Assembly: GCA_934718155.1 (NCBI GenBank)
Contig: CAKUZF010000012.1
Coordinates: forward strand, 5,616-69,615
Direction: 5' to 3'
Length of the DNA stretch: 64,000 bases
Origin: an uncultured Parabacteroides sp.
GTDB taxonomy: Bacteria > Bacteroidota > Bacteroidia > Bacteroidales > Tannerellaceae
The notes beneath the pieces were generated by a model. It searched no databases and was not told where the DNA came from. It saw only the letters and a program-made list of their open reading frames with translations. A program made the position numbers and the translations under genes. This document shows, piece by piece, positions 52,845 through 61,809 of this stretch. The first letter of the stretch is position 1; each line of letters starts with the position of its first letter.

Positions 52845-55800
52845 ATGAATTTATCTGACAGTATGCACGGCTTAAGAGGACGCTTATGTTGTTTGACTCT
52901 GAAGAATGTGCTTTTAGCTCATTGTTTGTTGGCGTTTCCCGCAGCGGGTAGTATTTCAGCCAAATCGTTGCCTTCGCCTTACTTGAATGGCATTGAGCAA
53001 CAATCTCGAAAAGTGGCAGGACGTGTCTTACAAAAGGCAGACAATGAGCCAATCATTGGTGCCAACATCGTCGTGACTGGCACGACAATCGGCACGATCA
53101 CAGATGTAGACGGACATTTCGCACTGGACAACCTGCCGGCAAATGCCCAAACGCTCACCATATCTTATGTAGGTATGACGTCGCAAACGCTTCCAATCCG
53201 ACCGGAGATGACGATACACCTGGAAGATGACTCGGAGACGTTAGACGAGGTGATGGTCGTGGCCTACGGTACGGCCAAGAAAAGCACATTCACCGGATCA
53301 GCCAGCCTGCTGAAGTCAGAGAAGATAGAAGCTCGCCCCGTCACCTCGGTCACTTCGGCCCTTTTGGGCGCTACGCCGGGTGTGCAAGTGGCCTCATCCA
53401 GCGGACAGCCTGGCTCAGACTCGAACATCTACATCCGCGGCTTGGGCTCCGTTTCGGCGACGAACACCCCTTTGATCATCCTGAACGGCATGCCCTACGA
53501 CCAGAGCATCAGCAGCATCAACCCGAGTGATATCGAGAGCATGTCGGTCTTGAAAGACGCCTCATCGGCTGCGCTCTACGGCGCACGAGGCGGTAATGGC
53601 GTCATCTTGATAACCACCAAGACCGGCAACAAGGATCGCATGTCGGTGAACGTGAAAGTCAACCAAGGATTCACCAATCGACAAAGCCAGGATTATGAAC
53701 GCCTGGGCGTGAAAGACTACCTAAAGGTGTATTGGGAGAGCGCACGCAACCAGTTGATAAAAGGTGGCACCTCGGCCGAGCAAGCGGGCGTGGCCGCCGC
53801 ACAGAACCTGATTACAGGCACATTGGCCTTCAACCCGTTCAACGTGCCCGACGATCAGGTAGTAGATGCCAATGGCGTGCTCAACCCGAACGCGCAGTTC
53901 ATGTGGGCTGACGACACCGACTGGGAAGACGCCATTCAGCGCACGGGTAGCCGCACGGATGTAGGCATGAGCATAAGCGGAGGCAACAACAAGTCGGACT
54001 ATTATCTCTCGGCGGGCTACCTGACCGAAGGAGGCTACATCATCGGCTCGAAGTTCGACCGCTACACCCTGAACACAAACGTAAACTCGCAGATCACCCC
54101 CTTCCTGAAGATTGGCGGTACGCTCTCGGGCAACATCAGCAAGTCGGAGGGTGAGCAATCGCAAGCAGGAGGAAACAACAGCAACCCCTTCCGCTTCACG
54201 CGCTACATCGGCCCGATCTATCCCATCCACGTACACGATCCGCGCACCAAAGACTATGTGTTGGATGCCAATGGCAATAAGGTGTACGACTTCGGCCAGT
54301 CTTACACCATCGAGGAGGGCGTAGAGTCGCCTTCGCGTGCCTATATCTCGGGCAACAACCCGGCAATCGAATTGCAGAACGTCAGCAAGGGCTACAAGCG
54401 CAACCAGCTGAACGCGAAACTGTATGCAGAGATTCGCTTCTTGAAAGACTTCAAGTTTACGGCAAACGGAGCCGTCGGAACAAGCTCTCGCCTGGGACAT
54501 TCGGCCGGCATTTACTATCCGGAGAAGACCGAGGTCGGATCGAGCACGAAGACCACTTCGTTTGAGACAACCTGGACGTTCAACCAGCTGCTTTCTTACA
54601 CCCGAAATTTCGGCAATCACCATGTCGACGCCCTGTTGGGACATGAAAGCTACGACTACGAATACAACTACCTGAAAGGTTCGATGCAGAACCAAACGAT
54701 CCATAACAACAACTTCGAGTTCAGCAACTACTCGGTGCCCGACGAGCAAGACTCCTATACGAATACGTATAAGACGGAAGGCTACCTGGCCCGTGCGAAT
54801 TACGACTACGACAGCCGCTATTTCCTTTCGGCGTCTATCCGTCGCGACGGCTCCTCACGCTTCCACAAGGATTCGCGTTGGGGCACATTCTTCTCGGTAG
54901 GTGCGGGTTGGCGCATCGACGAAGAGCCTTTCATGGAGAGTTTCAAGTTCATCGACTTGCTGAAGCTGCGTGTCGCTTACGGCGAGGTGGGCAATGACGC
55001 CATCGGCAGCTACTACGCGTGGCAGGCGGCTTATGAGCCAGCCATGAATGGTTTGGAGGCCGGCTACATCAAGCAACGCGTCGTCCGCAACAAGGATTTG
55101 CAATGGGAAGTGTCGCGCAATGGCGATGTGGCTTTAGAGTTTGAGTTGTTTAAGAACCGCTTCACGGGAAGCGTGGAGTATTTCGATCGCCGCTCAAGCA
55201 ACTTGCTCTTCTCTATTCCGCAAGCGCCCGACACGGGAACGACCAATGCCTATAAGAATGCGGGCACGATGTACAACCGCGGCGTGGAGGTCGATTTGAG
55301 CGGAAAAATCATCCAGACGAAAGATTGGACATGGTCGATGGGAGTTAACGCCACATGGCTGAAAAACAGAATCACCTCATTGCCTGTAGAACCATATAAC
55401 AGCGGCGTGCACCGTGTGGAAGAGGGTCATTCTCGCTATGAGTTCTACCTCCGCCAGTGGGCCGGCGTGGATCCCGCCACGGGTAATACCATCTATGTGC
55501 CCGATCCAGAGCTGACTGAGAACTCGGTCGATCTGGTCAATGTGGATGGCAAAACCTACACGACCAACGTGAATGAGGCCATCTACGACTGGGCCGGAGA
55601 GGCCATGCCGAAGGTGTCGGGCGGTCTTAACACGAGCGTATCTTGGAAAGACCTCTCTTTGAGCCTGTTGTTCAACTTCCAGCTGGGAGGAAAGATGTAC
55701 GACGTGGGCTACGTCAACTTGATGACACAGCCTTCAGGATCGGCCGCCCTGACCGCCAATAAGCACGTTGACATCTTGAAGCGTTGGCAGAAGCCGGGCG

Positions 55801-56114
55801 ACATCACCGACGTACCCCGCATCGAAGACTTTGCCGATAGAGATATGAACGCGGCCACCTCTACCCGCTGGCTGATCAGCTCCAACATGCTGGAGTTGGC
55901 TTCCGCCACGTTGAGCTACAACCTGCCGAAGCAATGGCTCGAGAAGATCTCCGTACACGGACTCCGGGTATATGCCTCAGGCGAGAACCTGTTCTTGCTA
56001 ACGAAAAGGAAAGGCATCGTTCCCCGCTCCAACATCTTCTCGGGTTACAGCAGCAATGCGGATGTATTCCTGCCTGCAAGAGTGTTTACTTTCGGTCTGA
56101 ATCTTACTTTTTAA
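52845..56114 (+). CDS. SusC/RagA-family TonB-dependent transporter (second locus)
   Basis: An outer-membrane transporter of 1089 residues. Seen: a long signal region (HCLLAFPAAGSISAKS), CarboxypepD_reg-like domain (VAGRVLQKADNEPIIGANIVV, VDGHFALDNLPANAQTLTISYVGM), TonB box (LDEVMVVAYGTAKKS), plug (GVQVASSSGQPGSDSNIYIRGLGSVSATNTPLIILNGMPYD, DIESMSVLKDASSAALYGARGGNGVILITTK) and a barrel ending in ARVFTFGLNLTF. The ATG at 52845 is taken as start; the upstream frame is AT-rich leader. It heads an operon with susD, an M14 peptidase and an Ntn hydrolase, and no glycosidase. Confidence 0.96.
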   Translation: MNLSDSMHGLRGRLCCLTLKNVLLAHCLLAFPAAGSISAKSLPSPYLNGIEQQSRKVAGRVLQKADNEPIIGANIVVTGTTIGTITDVDGHFALDNLPANAQTLTISYVGMTSQTLPIRPEMTIHLEDDSETLDEVMVVAYGTAKKSTFTGSASLLKSEKIEARPVTSVTSALLGATPGVQVASSSGQPGSDSNIYIRGLGSVSATNTPLIILNGMPYDQSISSINPSDIESMSVLKDASSAALYGARGGNGVILITTKTGNKDRMSVNVKVNQGFTNRQSQDYERLGVKDYLKVYWESARNQLIKGGTSAEQAGVAAAQNLITGTLAFNPFNVPDDQVVDANGVLNPNAQFMWADDTDWEDAIQRTGSRTDVGMSISGGNNKSDYYLSAGYLTEGGYIIGSKFDRYTLNTNVNSQITPFLKIGGTLSGNISKSEGEQSQAGGNNSNPFRFTRYIGPIYPIHVHDPRTKDYVLDANGNKVYDFGQSYTIEEGVESPSRAYISGNNPAIELQNVSKGYKRNQLNAKLYAEIRFLKDFKFTANGAVGTSSRLGHSAGIYYPEKTEVGSSTKTTSFETTWTFNQLLSYTRNFGNHHVDALLGHESYDYEYNYLKGSMQNQTIHNNNFEFSNYSVPDEQDSYTNTYKTEGYLARANYDYDSRYFLSASIRRDGSSRFHKDSRWGTFFSVGAGWRIDEEPFMESFKFIDLLKLRVAYGEVGNDAIGSYYAWQAAYEPAMNGLEAGYIKQRVVRNKDLQWEVSRNGDVALEFELFKNRFTGSVEYFDRRSSNLLFSIPQAPDTGTTNAYKNAGTMYNRGVEVDLSGKIIQTKDWTWSMGVNATWLKNRITSLPVEPYNSGVHRVEEGHSRYEFYLRQWAGVDPATGNTIYVPDPELTENSVDLVNVDGKTYTTNVNEAIYDWAGEAMPKVSGGLNTSVSWKDLSLSLLFNFQLGGKMYDVGYVNLMTQPSGSAALTANKHVDILKRWQKPGDITDVPRIEDFADRDMNAATSTRWLISSNMLELASATLSYNLPKQWLEKISVHGLRVYASGENLFLLTKRKGIVPRSNIFSGYSSNADVFLPARVFTFGLNLTF

Positions 56115-56126
56115 ATACCATTCAAT

Positions 56127-57734
56127 ATGAAAAATATATATATTGTTGTGCTGATGTCACTTGCCCTACTGTTCAATGGCTGCAAGGATGATTTTTTAGA
56201 GACAACTTCTACACAAACGGTGGATGAGCAAGCGGTGTTCAACGACACCCAGTCGGCCATGCTGGCTGTAAACGGCTTGCATAAATTAATGTGGATTGGC
56301 GACCTCTCCAGCTCCGCTTTTTATGGCGGCTACGATATGCTGATGATATGGTATGAGGTGATGGGCGACGATTTGGTGTACACCTACAGCAACGCGCAGT
56401 TCAAAAAGCAGGCTCAATGGTCGAGCCATCGGAACGCCACGAACGGAAGCTCCACCCACTTCTATCGCCTGCTGCAATATTTCATCTCCAACAGCAGCAT
56501 GATCATCGATCACATCGATGCGGCCAAAGGAACGGAGAGCGAGAAGAACTACATCAAGGGGCAAGCCTATTTTTACCGCGCCTTCGCCTATTTCACGATG
56601 GTGCAGATGTATGGCGGCCGCTACAAGGCAGAGGGCAACAACACGCAACTGGGCGTAGTCATCCGCAACGACAACTCCACCGATCCGCGTGCGAGATCCA
56701 CCGTGGAAGAGGTCTATACGCAGGTCAATGGGGATATCGACTTAGCGATCCAACTGCTGGGCGCCACGAATGAGAAACGCACCAACAAGTCGCATATCGA
56801 CTTACACGTGGCCCGCGGCTTGAAGGCTCGCATCCTGCTGACGCAAGGCAAATGGCTGGCAGCGGCCGAGATGGCTAAATTGGTTGTCGACCAGTCAGGC
56901 GCCAAATTGCAAGACGACACCTACACGACGTTGAACAACCGCTTTAGCGACCAGACTAACACCGAATGGTTGTGGGGATCGAACCCGCTGTTGCAGCAGG
57001 CTCCTAACCTGACCCACTTCCACGGATACATGTCGAATGAGATCATTTCGTATAACGGCAACTCGCCTCGTGCGATTTACAACAAGCTGTATGACAAGAT
57101 CAGCGACACCGATGTGCGCAAAGGCATCTGGTTTCCGAGAGCGACCGACCCCAAGACCCTCCCACGTCCCATTCGGGCGGAGTGCAACGGCAAAGCCTAT
57201 GCCAACTACATGGCCAATAAGTTTATCGTGTCTGACCCCACGACGAAAGGCGGCCGCGACGTTCCCTTCATGCGTTTGCCCGAGATGATGCTGATCATGG
57301 CAGAGGGATACGCACGTGCCGGCGAGTCGGGCAAGGCGGCCCAGGCTCTCTATCCGTTGGCGAGCCATCGTGATCCGGAATATAAGCTCTCAACGAAAAC
57401 GGGCGACAGCCTGATCGACGAGGTGATGACGCAACGTCGCATAGAGCTTTGGGGCGAAGGTTTCCGTTGGTTCGACCTGAAACGTCTGAATATGGATTTA
57501 GATCGTGGCCCCGCTCCTCGTCCTGAGCTCTTCCCGAAAGGAATCATTGAGTATTGGACCAAGAAGGCGATGCCTAAAGTGGTTGACCCGGAGGCCTCCA
57601 ATTATAATATGTATGGCGACGGAACCGTGACGGGCAATGAAAACAGGTATCGCCCGGCCGGACACAGAGATTGGCAATGGGCTATTCCCGACAAGGAGAC
57701 ACAGCTGAATCCGCTTTGCGAGCCGAACCCATAA
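56127..57734 (+). CDS. SusD/RagB-family binding lipoprotein (second locus)
   Basis: A 535-residue surface lipoprotein, partner of the preceding SusC-type transporter. Seen: lipoprotein signal with Cys in LLFNGCKDDFLE, TPR-like N-terminal helices (YIKGQAYFYRAFAYFTMVQMYGGRY), the central HGYMSNEI loop and the C-terminal PFMRLPEMMLIMAEGYARAGE, MTQRRIELWGEGFRWFDLKRLN. It follows susC by 12 bases. The context of a peptidase and an amidase-type enzyme suggests a peptide-containing or amide-linked ligand rather than a plain glycan. Confidence 0.96.
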   Translation: MKNIYIVVLMSLALLFNGCKDDFLETTSTQTVDEQAVFNDTQSAMLAVNGLHKLMWIGDLSSSAFYGGYDMLMIWYEVMGDDLVYTYSNAQFKKQAQWSSHRNATNGSSTHFYRLLQYFISNSSMIIDHIDAAKGTESEKNYIKGQAYFYRAFAYFTMVQMYGGRYKAEGNNTQLGVVIRNDNSTDPRARSTVEEVYTQVNGDIDLAIQLLGATNEKRTNKSHIDLHVARGLKARILLTQGKWLAAAEMAKLVVDQSGAKLQDDTYTTLNNRFSDQTNTEWLWGSNPLLQQAPNLTHFHGYMSNEIISYNGNSPRAIYNKLYDKISDTDVRKGIWFPRATDPKTLPRPIRAECNGKAYANYMANKFIVSDPTTKGGRDVPFMRLPEMMLIMAEGYARAGESGKAAQALYPLASHRDPEYKLSTKTGDSLIDEVMTQRRIELWGEGFRWFDLKRLNMDLDRGPAPRPELFPKGIIEYWTKKAMPKVVDPEASNYNMYGDGTVTGNENRYRPAGHRDWQWAIPDKETQLNPLCEPNP

Positions 57735-57769
57735 AGCGAACGAAACACGAATTTAAAAAGTAAACAGAT

Positions 57770-60352
57770 ATGAGAAGATTCTTTATGATATGCCTGCTAC
57801 CGATCTGTTTGGCGGCTGTCGCATTTGCTCAACCGCAAGCGGATGAGTATCCATACGATCTGGCCTATTTCATGCCTGAAGGATCTCAGGTTTATAATCC
57901 GCAGATCCCTACGCCGAAAGAGGTATTGGGATTCCAGCTCGGAGAACAACATGCCGGCTGGGACCAAGTCGTGGAGTATATGCGTGCTTTGGCCCAAAGC
58001 AGCGACCGTGTCACGGTTAAGGAGACAGGGCGCACCTATCAGCATCGGCCGTTCATAGAGGTTGTGATCACTTCGGCCGAGAATCAGAAGCAGATCGATC
58101 GGCTGAAGGAGGAACACCGCCAGTTGACCGACGTGTCGAAATCAGGAAGCCTGTCGATCGACAATATGCCTGTGATCGTCAGCTTGATTTATAGCATCCA
58201 TGGCAATGAGGCATCGGGTGTGAACGCCTCGTTGGCTGTGGCTTATCATTTGGCGGCAGCACAAGGCCCCGAGATCGAGGAGCTGCTCAAGCAAGAGATC
58301 GTTGTGATAACCCCCGGAGCCAATCCGGATGGAATCAACCGATTCGCATCGTGGGTGAACTCATCAAGGAGCTTCACGAATGTGAGCGACACCCACTCGC
58401 GTGAGTTCACCGAGCCTTGGCCTTCCAGCCGCACGAACCATTACTGGATCGATTGCAACCGCGACCTGCTCATGGTGCAGCACCCCGAGGGAATCAACAA
58501 CCTCAAGGGTTATTTTGATTGGATGCCCAATGTGGTTGTCGATCAGCATGAGCAAGGCGCATTGCGTCCCTATTATTTCAGTCCCGGTCATCCGAAGCGC
58601 ACCCATCCCTACACTCCTCAGCTCAATCAAGATTTGACAGCCGAAGTGTCATCTTACACGGCCAAGGCGCTTGATCGGATTGGGACGACCTACTATTCGA
58701 AGGAGGGCTACGACGACTTCTACTACGGCAAAGGAGCCGCCTATGGCGATGCCCACGGATCGGTCTGCCTGCTCTATGAGCAAGGTTCTACACGTGGCCA
58801 CTTGCGCAACACGCCCAGCGGAGTATGGACGTTTGGCTGGACAATCCGCAATCAGGCGATAGCCTCTTGCGCGACATTGGAGGCAGCCAAGGCGATGCGC
58901 CACAGTTTGCTGACCTACCAAAAGGAGTATTACGAGCGCACGGCTTCGGAGGCACGTAAGGAACCGGTGCAAGGCTACGTGTTCGACACACGCGGCTCAA
59001 AATCTGTCGCTTTCCATTTCTTAGAGAACATGGCCCGTCATCACATCGAGGTCTATCAGTTGGCGAAAGACTATAAAGCCGCAGGCGACAAGGAGTTCAG
59101 CAAAGACTCCGCCTATGTCATTCCCGTAGCTCAGAAATACAGCACGATGGTAAAGGCCGTCATGGAGGATTGCTTGGAATTTACCGATAGCACTTTCTAC
59201 GACATCTCCACCTGGACGTTCCCCCATGCCTTCAACCTGAAGTGTGCGCCTGTGAAGAGTGTAGCGGGATTAATGGGCGCACGGATTGAGCGCAACGACT
59301 TCCCGCAAGGACGACTCATCGGCGGAGAAAGCCGTGTGGGCTATGTGTTCGAAAACCGCGAGTTTTATGCGCCCAAGGTTGTCTATGAGTTGCAGCGTAA
59401 GGGTATTCGGGTCAGCGCGTCCAACCGCCCGTTCCAGTTTAAGAACGCTGAGGGCGAATGGACCATGGGCTATGGCACCTATCAGGTGCTGACGCACAAT
59501 CAGTCGCTCTCTTCCGAAGCGCTTTATGCAACGTTGAGCGAACTGGCGAAAATCTCCGGAGTGGATATCTATTCGGCCGACTCAGGCTTGATGAGCGATG
59601 TAGATTTCGGCAGTCCTGCCTTTAAGGCCTTAGAGCAGCCGAAGGTGGCCATGCTGGTAGGACGTGGCGTTGGCATCCCCGAATCTGGCGAGATTTGGTT
59701 CCTGCTCGACAAACGTTTCCAGATGCGCCCGGTATTGATCGAGGATCCCTCCTTGACCAGCAAAGACCTGAAGGAGTATAACGTGATCATTTTGGCGAAT
59801 GGCGTTCCGAGCCTGACGGAGTCGACCGTATCGGCCTTGAAGGAATGGACAGCCGCTGGAGGTGTATTGATCGCTACCGGCAAAGCCAGCACATGGGTTA
59901 GCAAGCAGGGGCTTATCTCTTTGAAGACAAAGGAATCGATGCTCGAAAAGGCTGACACCTTATCCGTTTACGATTCTTTCGCCAACAAGACCGAGGCAAA
60001 AGCCGGAAAGACCATCAAAGGCGTAATGCTGAATTGCCATTTGGATAAGACACATCCGCTTGCCTGGGGTTTGGATCAAGACGAGATCGCGGTTATAAAA
60101 ACGAACAATCTCATTTTCGAGAAAGACAAGAATCCGTACGTGTCGCCTTTATACTACACCAAGAAGCCCCACCTGTCGGGATTCTTGTCGGCCGACAACG
60201 AAAAACTGCTGAAAGAGGAGCCCGCCGTCATGGTGAAGCCCTATAAAGGTGGAAAGGTGATTGTGTTTGCCGATGATATGAATTTCCGTTCCTACTTCTT
60301 TGGAACGAGCAAATTGTTCATGAATGCGTTGTTCTATAATAAATGCATGTAA
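57770..60352 (+). CDS. M14-family zinc carboxypeptidase, secreted
   Basis: An 860-residue exported protein; signal peptide ends near VAFAQ. The M14 domain lies at about 50-350: zinc motif SIHGNEASGVNA (H-x-x-E with Asn in place of the more usual Asp), PGANPDGINRF, the Arg/Asn substrate site in YWIDCNRDLLMVQHPE, VVDQHEQGALRPYYFS and the third zinc-ligand region. A large C-terminal half follows, with a class I glutamine amidotransferase-like look (VIILANGVPSLTES, KGVMLNCHLD..HPLAWG, GKVIVFADDMNFRSYFFGTSKLFMNALFY). Such large M14 proteins are common in Bacteroidetes; a named substrate is not known to me. It is 35 bases after susD. Confidence 0.87.
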   Translation: MRRFFMICLLPICLAAVAFAQPQADEYPYDLAYFMPEGSQVYNPQIPTPKEVLGFQLGEQHAGWDQVVEYMRALAQSSDRVTVKETGRTYQHRPFIEVVITSAENQKQIDRLKEEHRQLTDVSKSGSLSIDNMPVIVSLIYSIHGNEASGVNASLAVAYHLAAAQGPEIEELLKQEIVVITPGANPDGINRFASWVNSSRSFTNVSDTHSREFTEPWPSSRTNHYWIDCNRDLLMVQHPEGINNLKGYFDWMPNVVVDQHEQGALRPYYFSPGHPKRTHPYTPQLNQDLTAEVSSYTAKALDRIGTTYYSKEGYDDFYYGKGAAYGDAHGSVCLLYEQGSTRGHLRNTPSGVWTFGWTIRNQAIASCATLEAAKAMRHSLLTYQKEYYERTASEARKEPVQGYVFDTRGSKSVAFHFLENMARHHIEVYQLAKDYKAAGDKEFSKDSAYVIPVAQKYSTMVKAVMEDCLEFTDSTFYDISTWTFPHAFNLKCAPVKSVAGLMGARIERNDFPQGRLIGGESRVGYVFENREFYAPKVVYELQRKGIRVSASNRPFQFKNAEGEWTMGYGTYQVLTHNQSLSSEALYATLSELAKISGVDIYSADSGLMSDVDFGSPAFKALEQPKVAMLVGRGVGIPESGEIWFLLDKRFQMRPVLIEDPSLTSKDLKEYNVIILANGVPSLTESTVSALKEWTAAGGVLIATGKASTWVSKQGLISLKTKESMLEKADTLSVYDSFANKTEAKAGKTIKGVMLNCHLDKTHPLAWGLDQDEIAVIKTNNLIFEKDKNPYVSPLYYTKKPHLSGFLSADNEKLLKEEPAVMVKPYKGGKVIVFADDMNFRSYFFGTSKLFMNALFYNKCM

Positions 60353-60353
60353 G

Positions 60354-61568
60354 ATGATGCGTAAGCTACAAAAAAGAATAGGTCTCATGGCTCTTGTTTT
60401 AGCGGGAGCCATGGGCACGGCCTGCGCTTGCACGTCGGCCATCATATCGGGCAAGGTTACCCCCGATGGGCGTCCGATCATGTGGAAGAACCGCGACACA
60501 GGCAACCTGGAGAACTGCGTGCGCTACATGAAAGGCGAGAAGTATGGATTCATAGCGATCACGAGCTACGACGACAATCCCAAGTCCGTCTGGATGGGGA
60601 CGAACGACACGGGTTTTGCGATCATGAATACGCTCTCCTATAATTTAAACGAAGACAAGGGCGAAGGAAGCAGCGTGCGCAATGGGTCGGTCATGAAACG
60701 TGCGCTGGAGATCTGTGCCACCGTGGCAGACTTCCGCCACTATTTAGACACCTTGAGCCGCCCGATGAACGTGCGCACCAACTACGGAGTGATCGACACA
60801 CAGGGAAACGGCTCCTATTTCGAGGTGAACAGCACGAGCTATGTGGAGTATGACGTGAACGATCCGCTGGTAGCCCCTCATGGATTCATTGTGCGCAGCA
60901 ATTATTCATTCAGCGGACAGCTCAACGAAGGGGCTGGCTACGTGCGCTACCAGGAGGCTCATGAGAAGCTCTTCACGGCCTCGGCCTCTGGCGAGATCAC
61001 CCCTCGTTGGTTGTTTTCCAATTTATCTCGCTCGTTCCACAATCCGCTGCTGGGCATCGACCTGAAAGACGGGAAGCACAATAAGCCGGAAACCTCAGGT
61101 TGGTTCGTAGAGCAAGATTTCATCGCTCGCCAAAAGACCTCTTGCGCTGTAGTCATCCAAGGTGTCCGACCGGGCGAGGACGCCTCATTCACTACGATGT
61201 GGACGGTTATCGGCTACCCTCCTGTCACACCGGCCGTACCGGTCTGGCTGAAAGGAGCCGAGAAGAAGCTGCCCAAGGCATTAACGCTCGACGAAAACAA
61301 GCATGTCCCGCTTTGCGATGCGTCGAACGTGCTTCGGGAAAAGATCTACAGCTATCATCGAGGCACGAACACCGAGAACTATTTCCATTGGGAATTATTG
61401 TTCAACCGAAGCGGCAATGGCTATATGCAGCAAACCGAGCGATTGGAAGAGGAGCTGTTTGATCGGTTTTACTCCGCCATCGAAACCTGGCGGTCAGAGT
61501 CGGTCATCCCCGAAAAGTTAATCTTCAAATTATACGACGATTGCGACGCTTTCCTCGATAAAAAATAA
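60354..61568 (+). CDS. Ntn hydrolase of the acyl-CoA:6-APA acyltransferase-like (C45) group
   Basis: A 404-residue exported protein. The signal peptide ends at GAMGTACA, placing Cys in CTSAIISGKVTPDGRPIMWKNRD at or near the mature N-terminus, as an autocatalytic N-terminal-nucleophile enzyme needs. Further motifs: the Arg in WKNRDTGN, NDTGFAIMNTLSYN and TNYGVIDTQGNGSYFEVN. Members of this group cleave or transfer acyl-amide bonds; choloylglycine hydrolases are a related fold, so a bile-salt or N-acyl amide substrate is possible but unproved. It begins one base after the M14 stop (two candidate ATG codons, 60354 and 60357) and ends the operon. Confidence 0.83.
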   Translation: MMRKLQKRIGLMALVLAGAMGTACACTSAIISGKVTPDGRPIMWKNRDTGNLENCVRYMKGEKYGFIAITSYDDNPKSVWMGTNDTGFAIMNTLSYNLNEDKGEGSSVRNGSVMKRALEICATVADFRHYLDTLSRPMNVRTNYGVIDTQGNGSYFEVNSTSYVEYDVNDPLVAPHGFIVRSNYSFSGQLNEGAGYVRYQEAHEKLFTASASGEITPRWLFSNLSRSFHNPLLGIDLKDGKHNKPETSGWFVEQDFIARQKTSCAVVIQGVRPGEDASFTTMWTVIGYPPVTPAVPVWLKGAEKKLPKALTLDENKHVPLCDASNVLREKIYSYHRGTNTENYFHWELLFNRSGNGYMQQTERLEEELFDRFYSAIETWRSESVIPEKLIFKLYDDCDAFLDKK

Positions 61569-61577
61569 GATAACAGC

Positions 61578-61627
61578 AAAAGGTCTCACCGGCCCATACA
61601 ATTCGTATCGGACCGATGAGACCTTTT
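61578..61627. terminator. Terminator hairpin ending the second susC operon
   Basis: AAAAGGTCTCA (61578-61588) pairs with TGAGACCTTTT (61617-61627), with further CCGG/CCG pairing inside and a T-run on exit. Confidence 0.85.
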
Positions 61628-61719
61628 TGTTAGAAGTCACACAGATCAATCTACCTTTTCCCGACTTCATTGCGTCACCCCGAAAAACCACTTCAGAGTG
61701 CTTAAAAAAAGTAATATGA

Positions 61720-61807
61720 CTTAAATGGGCAAGTAATACGTATTAAATGGCAAAGTAAGTCATATTAAATGGCAAAGTAAGTCATATTAAATGGCAAAGT
61801 AAGACGT
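61720..61807. repeat. 22-bp tandem array 4, unit with TTAAATGGCAAAGTAAG
   Basis: Four consecutive 22-base units at 61720-61741, 61742-61763, 61764-61785 and 61786-61807. Units 2 and 3 are identical; the first carries AAATGGGCAAGTAATACGT and, with the next, the palindrome TAATACGTATTA. On the minus strand the core reads TTGCC(C)AT, close to the GTTGCCCAT of array 1. A partial inverted copy (TAATATGACTTA, 61712-61723) precedes it. The array runs up to three bases from the lipoprotein stop codon. Confidence 0.92.
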
Positions 61808-61809
61808 AT

